Source: Mycoplasmopsis columbina
GTDB lineage: Bacteria; Bacillota_I; Bacilli_A; Mycoplasmatales; Metamycoplasmataceae
NCBI RefSeq assembly: GCF_900660685.1
Contig: NZ_LR215041.1
Coordinates: 620,001-684,000 of the forward strand
Direction: 5' to 3'
Length of the DNA stretch: 64,000 nucleotides
Shown here: positions 51,817-62,924 of the stretch, piece by piece
Position numbering within the stretch: position 1 is the first letter of the stretch
Layout: each line of letters starts with the position of its first letter
The notes under the pieces: model-generated
The model's input: the letters and a program-made list of their open reading frames with translations, nothing else
Told to the model about the DNA's origin: nothing
The model's database searches: none
Position numbers and translations under genes: made by a program

Positions 51817-53467
51817 TCTCTCCTCCTTTCTTATTAGCCATATAACTTCCTATTTCTTGTCTTGTTATTTGTCTTGCATCTTTAAGTGCAACAATTTGAC
51901 CTTCGTTTAAAACTGCAATTGTGTCAGCTAAAGCTAAAACTTCATCAAGTTCATATGAAATTAATAGAATTGCTTTTCCTTCTCTTTTTTCCTTTAAGAT
52001 TTCATCATGAATAGTATTAATTGCTTTAACATCCAACCCACGAGTTGGTTGCATAACAATGATTAAATCATGAGGCGCTTCAATTTCACGACCAACAATA
52101 AATTTTTGTTGATTTCCTCCTGAAAGAGAACGCGAAGTTGCGTTTCCATTTAAACTTCCACGCACATCATATTTTTCAATAATACTTTTAGTGTGAGCGT
52201 TAATATTTTTGTTTCTAAAAATGCTAAGTTTCACAAATTTGTTATCTCATAATCTTCTTAAAACTGAATTCTCACGAATTGTGTAGTCCAATACTAAACC
52301 ATGCGCATGTCTGTCAGTTGGAATATATGAAATATTTTGTTTTGATCTCTTTTTCACGCTAAATTTAGTAATATCGTGAAAAATTTGAGCATCATAATTT
52401 TTGCTTTGTGACTTATGTTCTAAAGAAGTCAAATATTTTTGAGCTTTAGAAGGATTTTTAGATTGCAATTTTTCCAATTTAGCTTTTTCAAAGGCTAATT
52501 GTGCACCAGATTTTCTAAGAAAAATTGTTCCTTCGCTAGGCGTTGCCATACCTGAAACAATTTGTTCAATTTCTCTCTGACCATTACCTTCAACTCCGGC
52601 AATAGCTAAAATTTCACCTTTGTGAATTTTTAGAGATAAATTGTTAAGATTTTTTTGTAATTTTTTGGTACTAATGTTTCTTAATTCTAAAACTACATCT
52701 TTTCTTTCACAACTAGCTGTATTTTTAGTTGCAACAACATTAGTTCCCACCATTGCCTCAACAATTTGAGACATTGGAGTTTTTTTCACATCATAGGTGC
52801 CAATTGACTTACCGTGACGCAAAACGGTAGCATAATCAGCAACTTGTTCAATCTCATTTAATTTATGAGAAATGAAGATAATGGTTTTACCAGCTTCTTT
52901 AAATTTCAAAAATGATTTTAATAATCCTTGAATTTCCTCATCGGTTAAAACTGCGGTTGGCTCATCAAAAACCAAAATATCATTATCTCTATAAAGCATT
53001 TTCATAATCTCAACTTTTTGTTGAGTTGAAACTGTTGCATTCCCACTTTTTTGTTTTAAATCAAAGTGTAAATTGTATGCATCTTGTAATGCTTTAATTT
53101 TTAATTCTGCTGTTTTATTGTCAATAAAGTGATTTTTAGTTCACTCACTTCCTAAAACAATATTGTTTAAATTAGAATAAACTTTTACTAATTTAAAGTG
53201 TTGATGCACCATTCCTATTCCATAGTTAGCTGCATCATTAGGACTTTTAAAAAACACCTTTTTATCGTTAACTAATATTTCTCCTGAGGTTGGTTCATAA
53301 AGACCAAAGAGAATACTCATTAGAGTACTTTTCCCCGCTCCATTTTCTCCAATTAGAGCGTGAATAGTCCCTTTTTGAATATTAAAGCTAACGTTATCGT
53401 TAGCTTTAATTCCTGGGAATTCTTTGGTTATATTTCTAAATTCAATTGCGTTTTGAATTTGAGTCAT
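51803..53467 (-). CDS. Nucleoside-type ABC importer ATPase (554 aa)
   Basis: Two-domain ATPase of the sugar/nucleoside type (YufO/NupO). First domain: Walker A LIGENGAGKSTLMSILFG (about residues 39-56) and MVHQHFKLVKVYS, signature VSTQQKVEIMKMLYR in place of LSGGQ, and Walker B ILVFDEPTAVLT. Second domain: GVEGNGQREIEQIVSG in place of Walker A, LSGGNQQKFIVGREI and LIIVMQPTRGLDVKAI (DEP changed to MQP). This one-sided activity is typical of the family. An insertion of about 60 residues follows the second Walker-A-like motif. It overlaps the permease start by 14 nt. Confidence 0.94.
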
Positions 53468-53484
53468 ATTCACCAATTAAATTA

Positions 53485-55143
53485 TTAGTTTGATGATTCA
53501 GGAGATGCAGGTGAAGAAGGTGATGAAGTTGATTCTGGAGAAGCTGTTGTTGAAGATTCTGCTGGTGCAGATGATGTTTCTTCACTAGTGTTTGTAGTTG
53601 TTGCTTCACTTGCAGGTGGATTTTGTGTTGAAGTTTCTGCTCCACTTTCTGTACCTGTTGTAGTTGTTGTTTCAGAAGATGAAGAAGTTCCTGTTGCACC
53701 AGTTGTTGATTCTGTTCCAGTAGTTTTATCTGTTGATTCTGTTGTTTCTTTATCACCTGTTTGAGCAGCTGTTTCAACTTCTTTTTCTTTTTCTTCTGAA
53801 GAAGTTGAACCTGATGTTGTTCCTGTGGCAGGCACTGTTACTGGGGTTGTTTCTACATTAGGTTTTTTCGCTTCATTAACTGCCGCTGATAATTGAGTTA
53901 ATCTATCTTGATTACTTTCAACATCATTTGTATCTGATGGTTTAACTTTTTTACCAACTAATCATGCTTTTTCTTCAGTTGTTAATGCATGGAATGCTTC
54001 AAAAGCTTTTGCAATAGCAGCGTTTGCTTTTTCTTTATCTGCTACTTTTGAAGGTGCAAGTCCAACTCATTTAGCATCAATACCTTTTTTAATTACTGCA
54101 TTAGCTTTTCCATCTTCATAATTACCTAAGAATGATGATTCGCCTTTAACCAAAGCTGCAACTGTTTCATAAACAGCTTGAGCAATTTGTTTGGTAATTG
54201 ATGTAAAGTATTTAGATGAATTTTTAGTATCTACTATTGATTGATCCACATCAACACCAATAACAAGTTTAGTATTTTGTTGATCTGCTACTCATGTAGT
54301 TCACGGACCAGCAACAGGTAATAATACGTTGGCTCCTAAATTAATAACTTTGTTTACTTCCGCTTGTTTTGTTGAATCTGTTGTATCAAATACTGAACCT
54401 AAGTAAACGTTACCATCCACTATGTATTTTGTTTGAATTGTATTATTTGAATCAGCTTGTGAATTATATTTGTAAAGTCCTTTGTAGAAACCTTCATTAA
54501 AGTCAGTAACTCCATTGAAGGTTCCTCCACCAAAAGTACCCGCTGTTCTTTCTGACGCAGGTTTGTCTTTTAAGTATTCTCCAACTGCATAACCAGCTAA
54601 GAAACCAGCTTCTTTAGTTTCGAATAATAATGAAATTCCACTACCAGCAGGGATATTTGATGGAATAACAAAATCTAAACCAATAAATTTGATACCTTTA
54701 GAATCTACAAGTTGTTTATTATCTTCGTAGAATTTACCAAGAACACTTTCATGATGGAATCCTGGTAAAACTAAAATTTTTGCGCCAGAGTTAATAGCAG
54801 CTATATATTGATCTGTAAAGTTGTTATCTTTAACTTCATAGACATCATATTTATCTAAGCTAAGACCAGATTGTTCTCCATAACGAATAATCCCTTCTCA
54901 ACCTGACTGGTTAAATGATTTATCAAATAAATCCCCCCCGTCAGTAATAAGAGCAACTCTAGGAGCACTAGCAGCTTCTTCTTTTGTTAATTGTAAATTC
55001 TCATTCAATTCCACTTTAGCAACCAATGGATTTGGTTTTCTCTTGTGTTCATTTGTTGAACATGCAACAGTGAAAGCTATAAAAGGAAGAGTTGAAGCTG
55101 AAGATGCAGCTAAAATTAAACTCTTTTTAAATTTCTTTGACAT
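53485..55143 (-). CDS. BMP-family lipoprotein with Ser/Thr-rich tail (552 aa)
   Basis: Substrate-binding subunit (Med/PnrA/P48 type) of the nucleoside-type importer that follows. Lipobox FIAFTVACS (Cys about residue 28). BMP pattern: RVALITDGGDLFDKSFNQSGWEGI, SGAKILVLPGFHHE, FIGLDFVIPS, ETKEAGFLAGYAVGEYL, GTFGGGTFNGVTDFNEGFYKGL, VLLPVAGPW and VIGVDVDQS. The last 110 or so residues are almost only Ser, Thr, Glu, Ala, Pro and Gly (low complexity). GAGGAG precedes ATG 55143. The gap to the ATPase is 17 nt. It is the first gene of the operon. Confidence 0.93.
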
Positions 55144-55244
55144 TTTTTCTCCTCAAAATAATCTTAAATTATGCATTTGTCTTGCATATTTACATTTTAA
55201 ATTATTTTTTAACTTAAAAATAAAAATACTTGTATGTAAAAGAA

Positions 55245-55266
55245 AAATGTGAAAATTTTCACATTT
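55245..55266 (-). repeat. 22-bp perfect palindrome, copy 1 (terminator-like)
   Basis: AAATGTGAAAA/TTTTCACATTT. On the minus strand it is followed by a T-rich run, so it can end transcripts of the decayed lipoprotein gene to its right. An identical copy is at 56180-56201. Confidence 0.75.
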
Positions 55267-55355
55267 GCTGCTTAAATCTTAAAAAAGATTAAAGAAAAAA
55301 ATAAAAAAGAAGTTATGAATTTTAGTCATAACTTATAAATTTTTAAAAGATTAAA

Positions 55356-56039
55356 TTATTTTTCAAAAATTTGTGTAATTCCTTTTTTCATTTCTTCTTT
55401 TTGCTTTTCTCCATAATAATGTTCAACTAATTTAACTATTTTATAGTCATTTATGGAATTTTTATTAATAAATAAGAAGAAATTAGTTTCTCTAATTAAT
55501 ATTTCCTTATTATCATCAATTTCAAATGTTGATTTAATGTAATCTATTTGTTGTGTTTGATCTTTTTTTTCATGTTAAAGAAAGAAAACTATTTGGATTA
55601 GATCTTTGATCAATATATTGAAAATGCAAAATATCATATTTATTAAAATCGACATTTTTCTTAATTCATTAAAATCATTGAATCACTTTTCTATATCTTC
55701 TTTATTTGTATTTTTGTATGATTCTGATTTTTTAATTAAATAAGTTAATACATCATTTTGTGTCTTAAATATATTGATTTCTTTTTTTGATTCTCCATTT
55801 TTTCTATAATCATCATAATCTACTTCATAACTAGGAGAATAAATGACTTTTTTGAATAATCAGTAGTTAATTTATTAATTTCAGAAATAACATTTGGATT
55901 AATTGGAGTATTTTACTCATATACAATTTCATCTTTTTAGTATTTGTTTTATCATTTTTATCAATTTGACATGAATGAGATAGTGCAATTGGAGTAAAAA
56001 TTATTGACGTTGAAAAAAGTAAGTATATTCTTTATTCAT
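55356..56039 (-). pseudogene. Decayed lipoprotein gene
   Basis: Reading the minus strand from 56039, MNKEYTYFF is followed after a one-base slip in a T6 tract by STSIIFTPIALSHSC, a lipoprotein signal with lipobox. Further pieces follow in other frames: PNVISEINKLTTDYS, YSPSYEVDYDDYRKNGESKK..., WFNDFNELRKN and, in a third frame, TNFFLFINKNSINDY up to the stop at 55356-55358. At least three frameshifts and an in-frame stop are present. The pieces are about 225 residues in total. It was probably a surface lipoprotein and is no longer expressed as one protein. Confidence 0.7.
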
Positions 56040-56179
56040 TTTTTTCTTTTTTAAAGCAAAAAAAGTAAAAAATCAAAATATGATCTTTTACTTTTGAAAC
56101 AATTTAATTCTTTTTGATTTCATATTTGAATTATAAAAAATCTATAGTTTTAATTTTTTTATTTGTTCATTTTATAAAA

Positions 56180-56201
56180 AAATGTGAAAATTTTCACATT
56201 T
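56180..56201 (-). repeat. 22-bp perfect palindrome, copy 2 (terminator of rnj)
   Basis: The same AAATGTGAAAA/TTTTCACATTT as at 55245, here 4 nt after the RNase J stop, with seven T following on the minus strand; it is likely the terminator of that gene. Confidence 0.8.
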
Positions 56202-56205
56202 CAAA

Positions 56206-58044
56206 TTATTCTTCATCTTCTTCGTTATGAATGTCTTCAAGAATTTCTTCTTTTGAACCAAAAATGTCACTTTTGACTTGTTTTAATAGCTTCAATGTTG
56301 CTTCACTCTCGCTATCTACATTTGAAGTTTTATTAAACTTAATTGGATAATTTTCTAAAGCCTCTTCATTTTCATCATCCGAAAATAAAATGGTTGGAAC
56401 AATAACTGGTCTTCTTCTTTTTTCTTTATAGAATAAGTTTTCCAATCTCTCAGAAATTAATTGTTTTAATTCAACCACATTTCAATTAGGGGTATTTTTG
56501 ATATAAAAAAGTGCTGCCCCATGTGCAATTCTTTTTGCTTCTTCAACTAATTCAAGGGAATTTTTGACAAAAAAACTTCCTCTACTTATCAATGAAGCAC
56601 GTCCATTAATTGTATTTTTTGTTCTATCAATTGATAAAATAACACTAACAAAACCTGATTCAGCTAATCTTGTTCTTTCTTTAACAATTGTTGCATTGAT
56701 GCCAAGTACATTATTACCATCTATATAAATAGGTCCAAAATGAATTTTTTCATCTGTTTCATAGATCTTTTCGTTTTCCATGTTGTAAACTCTACCTAGT
56801 TCTGGAATAATGATATTTTCCGCTTTAACACCGTTTCTAACTGCACTTTCACCATGTACCATACACATACGATATTCTCCATGATATGGTAAAAAGAATT
56901 TTGGTTTTGTTAATTGGAAAATTTTATCGTGTTCATGCTTATATGCATGACCAGAAGTATGCAAGTAACCATCAACACCATTTTCTTTAATAATTGCACC
57001 TAATTTAGCCAAACGATTAACTAAAAGTTCAATTACCATTCTATTACCTGGAATAGGTGAAGAAGAGAAGATAATCATATCACCTTTTTCAATTTTTACA
57101 GTTTGGTGTTTACCATAACTCATTCTTGATAAAGCTGCTAATTGTTCGCCTTGACTTCCAGTTGTTAAAATTACTAAATCTTTACTTGGTACAGAAGAAA
57201 GTTCTTTTTTATCAATAAAAATATCATTAGGAACGTTTATATATCCTAATTTACGACCAATTTTTACTCCTTGCACCATTGAACGACCAAAAGTTATAAC
57301 TCTTTTTTTCAATTTAGCAGCAAGTTCAATAATAGATTTAACTCTAGTTAAATTTGACGCAAAAGCCGTAATGATAGTCTTTTTAGTCGCTTGACGCATG
57401 TATTTTTCAATGTCAGTTAAAATGTCATTTTCACTTGGTGAGTGAAAAGGACGCATTGCATTTGTTGAATCACTTAAAAGTACTGTTAAACCTTCTTTTC
57501 CAATTTTGTCTAATTTAGCAAAATCAGTATAGTGTTCACCAATTGGATTGTAATCAAATCTAAAGTCACCTGTACACATTAATGATCCATTTGGAGTCGT
57601 AACTCTAATACCAAAGGCATCAGGGATAGAGTGTTGTGCTGATCAAAAATCTACTTTACAATTTCCGAAAGTATGAACTGCTTCTTTTTCAATTTCAATA
57701 AATTCGATTTTTTGAGTAATGCGATTTTCATCAAATTTCAATTTGAAATATTGAATTGCAATTCTTGGAGCAAAGATTTTTTTAATATGAACTTGTCTTA
57801 ATAAGTGTACAACTCCACCAATATGATCTTCGTGTCCGTGGGTAATGAATAATCCTTCAATATTTTTCTCTTTAGACTTTAAATAAGAATAATCAGGAAT
57901 AATTCCTTTTATTCCTGTTGTTGCAATGTCAGCAAACTTAATTCCTGCATCAATTATAAAAATATGATTTTCATGTTCAACTAATAAAGTTGATTTTCCA
58001 ATTTCTTGAACACCACCAATAGGAATTAAACGTGTTGGATTCAT
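56206..58044 (-). CDS. rnj: Ribonuclease J (612 aa)
   Basis: Endo- and 5'-exonuclease for mRNA decay and RNA maturation in bacteria without RNase E. The metallo-beta-lactamase site is FITHGHEDHIGG (HGHEDH at about residues 69-74), STLLVEHEN at the start, and FWSAQHSIPDAFG and TGDFRFDYNP supply further metal ligands. The beta-CASP part has LLSDSTNAMRPFHSPSE, FASNLTRVKSI, GSQGEQLAALSRMSYGKH, HTSGHA and LPYHGEYRM. The length is longer than usual (about 555) by an acidic C-terminal tail (EEILEDIHNEEDEE). Start ATG 58044. Confidence 0.94.
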
Positions 58045-58189
58045 AAATCTCCTCTCGAATATTTAACATTATTAATTAGTAAATAGTTGTTGCGAAACAT
58101 AAACTTATTTAATTATTTTAATAAAAATATAATGTAACTATAAAAATAATTATTAAATTATAATTAATAATATTAATAAATAGGTGAAT

Positions 58190-59119
58190 ATGCAAGCAAA
58201 AAAAATAAATGTAAGAAAGTTAATTGAAAAGTTCAATCTAACTTTAGACAATCATAAGGAAAATATTGAATTGCGAGATATTTATTCTCCCTCTGTCAAA
58301 AAACTAGGTTTAGAGCTTGCTGGTGAATTTGTTGGAGACAACTACCAGCATAATGTTATTTGTTGAGGAAACAGCGAAAATAGTTACTTTGAAAAAATTG
58401 GAGAGAGTAAAGCTAAAAAAGTTTTAGACCTTGTTTTACAAGTTCAACCACCACTTTTAATTCTCTCTTGTGGAATTAAAGAAATGGCTAAAAACTGAAT
58501 TGTTGAAATTGCAGATAAATATAATATTCCTGTTTTTTGGTCAAAACAAGATACTGCAAAAATTATGACAACAATTGGAACATACTTGAATGACATGTTT
58601 TCAGAAGAAATTCAAGTTCATGGATGTCTTGTTTCAATAGGCGGAACAGGAGTATTAATTGTTGGAAATAGTGGTGTTGGAAAGTCTGAAGCAACTTTAG
58701 AGTTAATTCAAAAAGGGCATTTATTTATTTCAGATGATGCAGTGTTGATTAAACACATTGGTGTCCATTTTTATGGTACTGCCCCTCAAATTACAAAAAA
58801 TTTTATTGAGGTAAGAGGAATTGGACTTATCGATATTAAATACACTTATGGAATTAAATCAATCACTGATGGGGCTGTAATTGATTTTGTAGCTGAATTA
58901 GTTTATCCAAGCGAAAATGTGCATTTTGATCGTTTAGGAATTGATTATTTACAATACAACATCTTAGATGGATATTTACCAAAAATTCAAATTCCTGTTA
59001 AAAATGGTTTCTCTGCTGCTTCTTTAATTGAAGCTGCAGTGAGTACATTTGTAGCAAGAAAAGATGGTAGTAGTGTGCTATCACAAATTGAAAAAAGAAA
59101 GGATGATATAAATGAATAA
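58190..59119 (+). CDS. hprK: HPr kinase/phosphorylase (309 aa)
   Basis: It phosphorylates and dephosphorylates the regulatory Ser of HPr (ptsH at 36738). The N-terminal domain is followed by the Walker A loop LIVGNSGVGKSEATLELI (GNSGVGKS at about residues 159-166), HLFISDDAVLIKHIG and the HPrK signature IEVRGIGLIDIKYTYG. ATG 58190 is chosen because AGGTGA upstream would be lost with the GTG six bases earlier. Two Trp are TGA. It overlaps lgt by 8 nt and leads the hprK-lgt-trxB unit. Confidence 0.96.
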
Positions 59120-60086
59120 TATTTGATATCCTCAAACAGCACATGCTGAAGGTTCGGGTGGTGTGTTATTTCAAATTGGAAATTTTTCATTCCATACTTA
59201 CTCATTAACCTTGTTTTTAGGTATTTTGGCTGCAATTTTAACAATAGCTATTTTTTGAAAAAGACAAAATTATAAATTTGAATATTTAATGATGCTTGTC
59301 TTTATTACAATTCCGACTTCTTTAATAGGTTCGCGGCTTTGAGATTTAGTTGAAGAATTTCTTTATAAACGCGATACTTTTGATTTTAGTCGTTGATATG
59401 CAATTTGGGAAGGTGGTTTAAGTATCCAAGGTGGAGTTGTGGCGGCTTTCATTGCCGATTTCTTCTATGTCTATGCAAAAAGAGATGTTTTGGATATGAG
59501 AAAAGTTGCTTCAATCATTATCCCTACTGTCTTAATTGGACAAGTTATAGGACGTTGAGGAAATTACGCTAATCATGAACTTTATGGAAAAGTTGATTGA
59601 GATGGATCAAGCGTGTTAATTTTTGGAAAAACTTTTGCAAGCAATATGTTTATTTCCGATTCAGTTTCCAAAAGTTACAATCAAATAGGTCTTTATAGAT
59701 ATCCACTATTCCTTTACGAGTCACTAATTAACCTTATTGGTTACTTAGTAATTGTTTGAGTAATAAATCTATTTGGATTATTTAAACCTGGTGCAAGTGC
59801 AGGAGCATACTTCATATGATATGGTTTTGTGCGTTTAGCAATGGAACCGTTGCGTCAAAATGCATATGCGCTTTATTCAGTTGCTGCTATTGCTTTCGTT
59901 TTTGCAGGAACTATAGCGTTTATCTATTTCCAATTCTTCTGCAAAATTCACTATATAAGAATAAAAAGAAAATACTGATTCGATTACACTTACGCTCATC
60001 CTGAAAAATACATTAAATGAATTGAATCAACTAGAGTTTTTAGAACTAAAAGAACAAGAGAACCTTTAGTTGAGTTGAAAGGATAA
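59112..60086 (+). CDS. lgt: Prolipoprotein diacylglyceryl transferase (324 aa)
   Basis: It adds the diacylglyceryl group to lipobox Cys in the membrane, the first step for all the lipoproteins listed here. Seven membrane helices. Motifs: [13 protein letters not shown] at the start, [49 protein letters not shown] (the Lgt signature with GRxGN) and [15 protein letters not shown]. Most Trp are TGA, including the signature GRWGN, so the gene is hidden under the standard code. A basic C-terminal tail is cytoplasmic. Confidence 0.96.
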
Positions 60087-60088
60087 TT

Positions 60089-61009
60089 ATGAATAAAATT
60101 TATGATGTTGTTATTATTGGAGCAGGTCCTGCAGGATTAAACGCAGCTCTTTATGCTTCACGTTCAAATTTAACTACTGCTTTAGTAGAAAAAGGCGCAC
60201 CTGGTGGAAAAATGACGCAGACCTCAAAAATCGAAAACTGACTAGGTTTCGATTTAATTGAAGGTTATGAACTTTCAATGAAAGCCTATGATCATGCTAA
60301 ATCATTTGGTGCTGAACATATCTTTGGTGAAGTTGTCAAAATTGACAAAGTTAAAGATAAAGAATTTCACACACTTTTAAGTGATAATACAACTTTAGTT
60401 TCTAAAACTGTAATTATTGCTACTGGTATGGTTAATAGAGAACCTTCATTCATTGAAAACTATGAAATGTTCAAATTTAGAGGAATTAGTTTTTGTGCTA
60501 CTTGTGATGGTCCATTATTTAAAGATAAAGTTGTTGTAGCTTTAGGTGGTGGAAATAGCGCTGTGGAAGAATCTGCTTTTTTAGCAAAACTTGCTAAAAA
60601 AGTTTACCTTGTAGTAAAAGATGATCACTTTATTGCCGAAGCAAGATTAGTTGAAGATTTGAAAAAAATTCCAAATGTAGAAATTCATATGTCAACAGTA
60701 ATTAAGTCAATTAATGGACAAAGTGGAATCGAAGAATTCACTCTAGTTAATGCTAAGGGTGAAGAAATTAAAATTCAAGCACAGGGATTTTTCCCATTTA
60801 TTGGTTTTATTCCAAGCAATGATTCATTTAAACATTTAAATATTACTGATAAAGCAGGATTTATTATGACTGATGAAAATATGGAAACTGATGTTAAAGA
60901 TCTTTATGCCATTGGTGATATTAGACAAAAAACAGTTCGTCAAATTGTAACCGCAGCTGCTGATGGGGCAATTGCTGCTAAAAATATTGCAGATAAGTTA
61001 AGCATTTAA
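60089..61009 (+). CDS. trxB: Thioredoxin reductase (306 aa)
   Basis: FAD/NADPH enzyme that reduces thioredoxin (trxA at 12068). FAD site [20 protein letters not shown], active-site CATCDG (Cys about 136 and 139), NADPH site [13 protein letters not shown], and the FAD-binding end [29 protein letters not shown] lies before ATG 60089, inside the end of lgt (gap 2 nt). It is co-transcribed with hprK and lgt. Confidence 0.96.
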
Positions 61010-61099
61010 CATTCTAAAAAATATTTTTGTGTTATAAGTTTTAATATATAATTAATTTACTTTTTTATAAACTATAGTTTGAATATGAAAGGAGACCCT

Positions 61100-61300
61100 A
61101 TGTCAAGAGTTGACCAAATTACCGGAAAAGGTCCATTAGTTGGTAATTTACGTTCACATGCTATGAATGCTACAAAACGTAAATTCAACGTTAACTTACA
61201 AAAAATTACTGTTGTAGTTAATGGTAGAAAAACTGTACTTAGAGTAAGTGCTAAAACAGCTAAAACCATCAAAAACAAAGGTGTAATCCTTTCAAATTAA
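61100..61300 (+). CDS. rpmB: 50S ribosomal protein L28 (66 aa)
   Basis: The sequence [34 protein letters not shown] is the L28 pattern (no Cys-zinc motif). ATG 61100 is chosen over an in-frame ATG at 61085 because AAAGGAG sits between them. Its length is normal. A terminator follows. Confidence 0.95.
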   Translation: MSRVDQITGKGPLVGNLRSHAMNATKRKFNVNLQKITVVVNGRKTVLRVSAKTAKTIKNKGVILSN

Positions 61301-61317
61301 TATTATTCACATTAATA

Positions 61318-61346
61318 ATAAAAAAGATGCTTGCGCATCTTTTTTA
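61318..61346 (+). terminator. Terminator after rpmB
   Basis: AAAAAAGATGC-TTGC-GCATCTTTTTT hairpin with T run; convergent to the nuclease gene. Confidence 0.85.
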
Positions 61347-61359
61347 TATATTCAATAAG

Positions 61360-62556
61360 TTATTGATTTAATTTATACTCAATCATAACAGGGGCATGGT
61401 CGCTAATATCTCCCCGAATTAATTCATATCAAGGAACACTATTAGCATTAACATATTTGCCTTTGTTTTGCGGCATTTGGTATCAAAGTTGTTGATGCTC
61501 ACTTAAATTTAGTCAACCGCCATTTGTATCAAAAGCATGTAATAAATCCACCCTATAGTTTTCTGGTTCTAATGGCATAATATTTTGCTCATTTTGATCT
61601 AAATAAATAAACTTATCATAAGCATTGACATAGCCTCTTTTTTGACCATCCTTTTTATAAGCTTCAAGTGTCGATAGTGAAGTTTTATAGTATTCATTTA
61701 AGTTTTTAGCAAATTCCTTATAGGCCAATTTAATGCCGTTTTCGGTAAATTCTTTTGTTTCAAAAATTAGATTATTAGCATTTTTAATATTTGTATCTCC
61801 CATTACTAAAATATCGTGAGGATAATCTTTTTTTAGTTCTTTAATAATAACTGCTAAATCTTGTACTTCTTGAACTTCTTTGTTTCCTTGTCCACTATAA
61901 ATTTCACTAGCTTCATCATTTTGCTTAGTTGACTTAGGGTTTGATGGACTGCCTGGCGAATCTAAATGAATATTAATGAGAGCAAAATCATTTTTAGCAT
62001 TTTTGTCCCTAAAATATGCGATAAATGGATAACGAACATAATTGTATTTTCTTAAATTATCACTTTTGTACAAATCTACTTTATTACTTTTATAAACAAA
62101 GGCAAACTGCTCTCTTTGTGTTGCATACTGAGGATTGGGTTCACTTTTAGAACTGGCAAAAACTCATTGATTATTTTTATCTAGCTCATTTAAAGTATCA
62201 ACAATTCTTTTAACTTTTGCTCCATCTCCATCATTTATTTCTTGCAAAGCAACAATATCACTATTCTTATATAGAATAGTTTTTGCAATACCTAAAACCT
62301 TGTTAGAATTTTTAATTGAATCTTCGCCACCAAAGTTTAAAATATTTCATGACATGATGTTCAATTTTTCATTATTACCCTCTAAAATAGGAATTTTAGT
62401 ATCTTTATTAGGATCGGATGTACCTGAATCTAAATTGCCAGATTTATCTTTTTTAAAAATATTTTTATATTGTAAATAAATAACTGTTGCCCCAAGACCA
62501 GCTGCTAAAAGAATTCCACCTGCTGTTCCCAATGTTTTTTTATAATTTCATGCCAT
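61360..62556 (-). CDS. MnuA-like membrane-anchored endonuclease/exonuclease/phosphatase (398 aa)
   Basis: A surface nuclease, probably degrading host or environmental nucleic acid for uptake. The N-terminal helix (TLGTAGGILLAAGLGATVIYL, residues 8-28) is uncleaved or a signal anchor. Then an EEP-fold domain: MSWNILNFGG, IVALQEINDGDG, FALINIHLDSPG, ILVMGDTNIKNAN and ISDHAPVMIEYKL at the end (Asp-His catalytic pair). These match MnuA and related mycoplasma nucleases. The linker after the helix is Asp/Ser/Lys-rich. AAGGAC precedes ATG 62556. No lipobox is present, so it is held by the helix. Confidence 0.88.
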
Positions 62557-62597
62557 AATAAGTCCTTATATAAATATTTGTATCTGTAAAAATTGTA

Positions 62598-62628
62598 TAA
62601 AAAAAGAGCTCAAAAGCTCATTTTTTTT
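62598..62628. terminator. Hairpin with T tails on both strands
   Basis: AAAAAGAGCT-CAAA-AGCTCATTTTTTTT. No annotated gene reads into it, so it may insulate the MnuA-like gene from transcription from the right. Confidence 0.6.
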
Positions 62629-62691
62629 GATTTACATACTATAAGAAATATTAAAAAGTTTCACGCATAAAACTTTTTTAAATTATTTAAA

Positions 62692-62757
62692 GGAAGGGAG
62701 CAATATACTCTTAAGCAACTAGTTTGAAAACTAGTAATCGTTCATCTAAGGGAACGC
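62692..62757 (+). other. tRNA-Ser(UGA)-like fragment without T-arm
   Basis: It begins GGAAGGG (like the tRNA-Ser acceptor), has a D-arm-like region, then a 5-bp stem ACTAG/CTAGT with loop TTTGAAA, the exact type of a tRNA-Ser(UGA) anticodon loop, and a variable-arm-like hairpin CGTTC / GAACG. No GTTCGAATC T-loop and no 3' acceptor strand or CCA follow. It is either a decayed tRNA or an unrelated small RNA. Confidence 0.4.
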
Positions 62758-62875
62758 ATCATTAGCATTATAAACTAAAAAAATAAAATACCTCAAATAT
62801 TTTTTCAAAAAAATAAAATGTTTATTTCTTTTTAAAAATTATTTTTATATTAAAATAATAAAGCAAATTGCTTGG

Positions 62876-62897
62876 TGTCAAGCAGTTTCGCTTGACA
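62876..62897 (+). promoter_or_regulatory. Hairpin in the rpsP leader
   Basis: TGTCAAGC-AGTTTC-GCTTGACA, 27 nt before the rpsP start; no T run follows, so it is not a simple terminator. A smaller AAGCAA/TTGCTT repeat lies just upstream. Confidence 0.5.
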
Positions 62898-62924
62898 TTA
62901 AAATAATTAGGAGAATTTACTACA

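Larger units (their letters stand above)
62557..62924. other. Gap between the MnuA-like gene and rpsP
   Basis: No protein-coding frame is visible. It holds, in order: the nuclease promoter region; a GAGCT/AGCTC hairpin with T tails; a hairpin AAAAAGTTT / AAACTTTTT (about 62653-62680); the tRNA-Ser-like piece (62692-62757); and the rpsP leader hairpins. Confidence 0.6.

Noticed and set aside
53442-53777. Minus-strand Gln-rich frame (poly-Q-like)
   Set aside because: It is an alternate frame of the repetitive Ser/Thr tail of the BMP lipoprotein; the bias is caused by that repeat.
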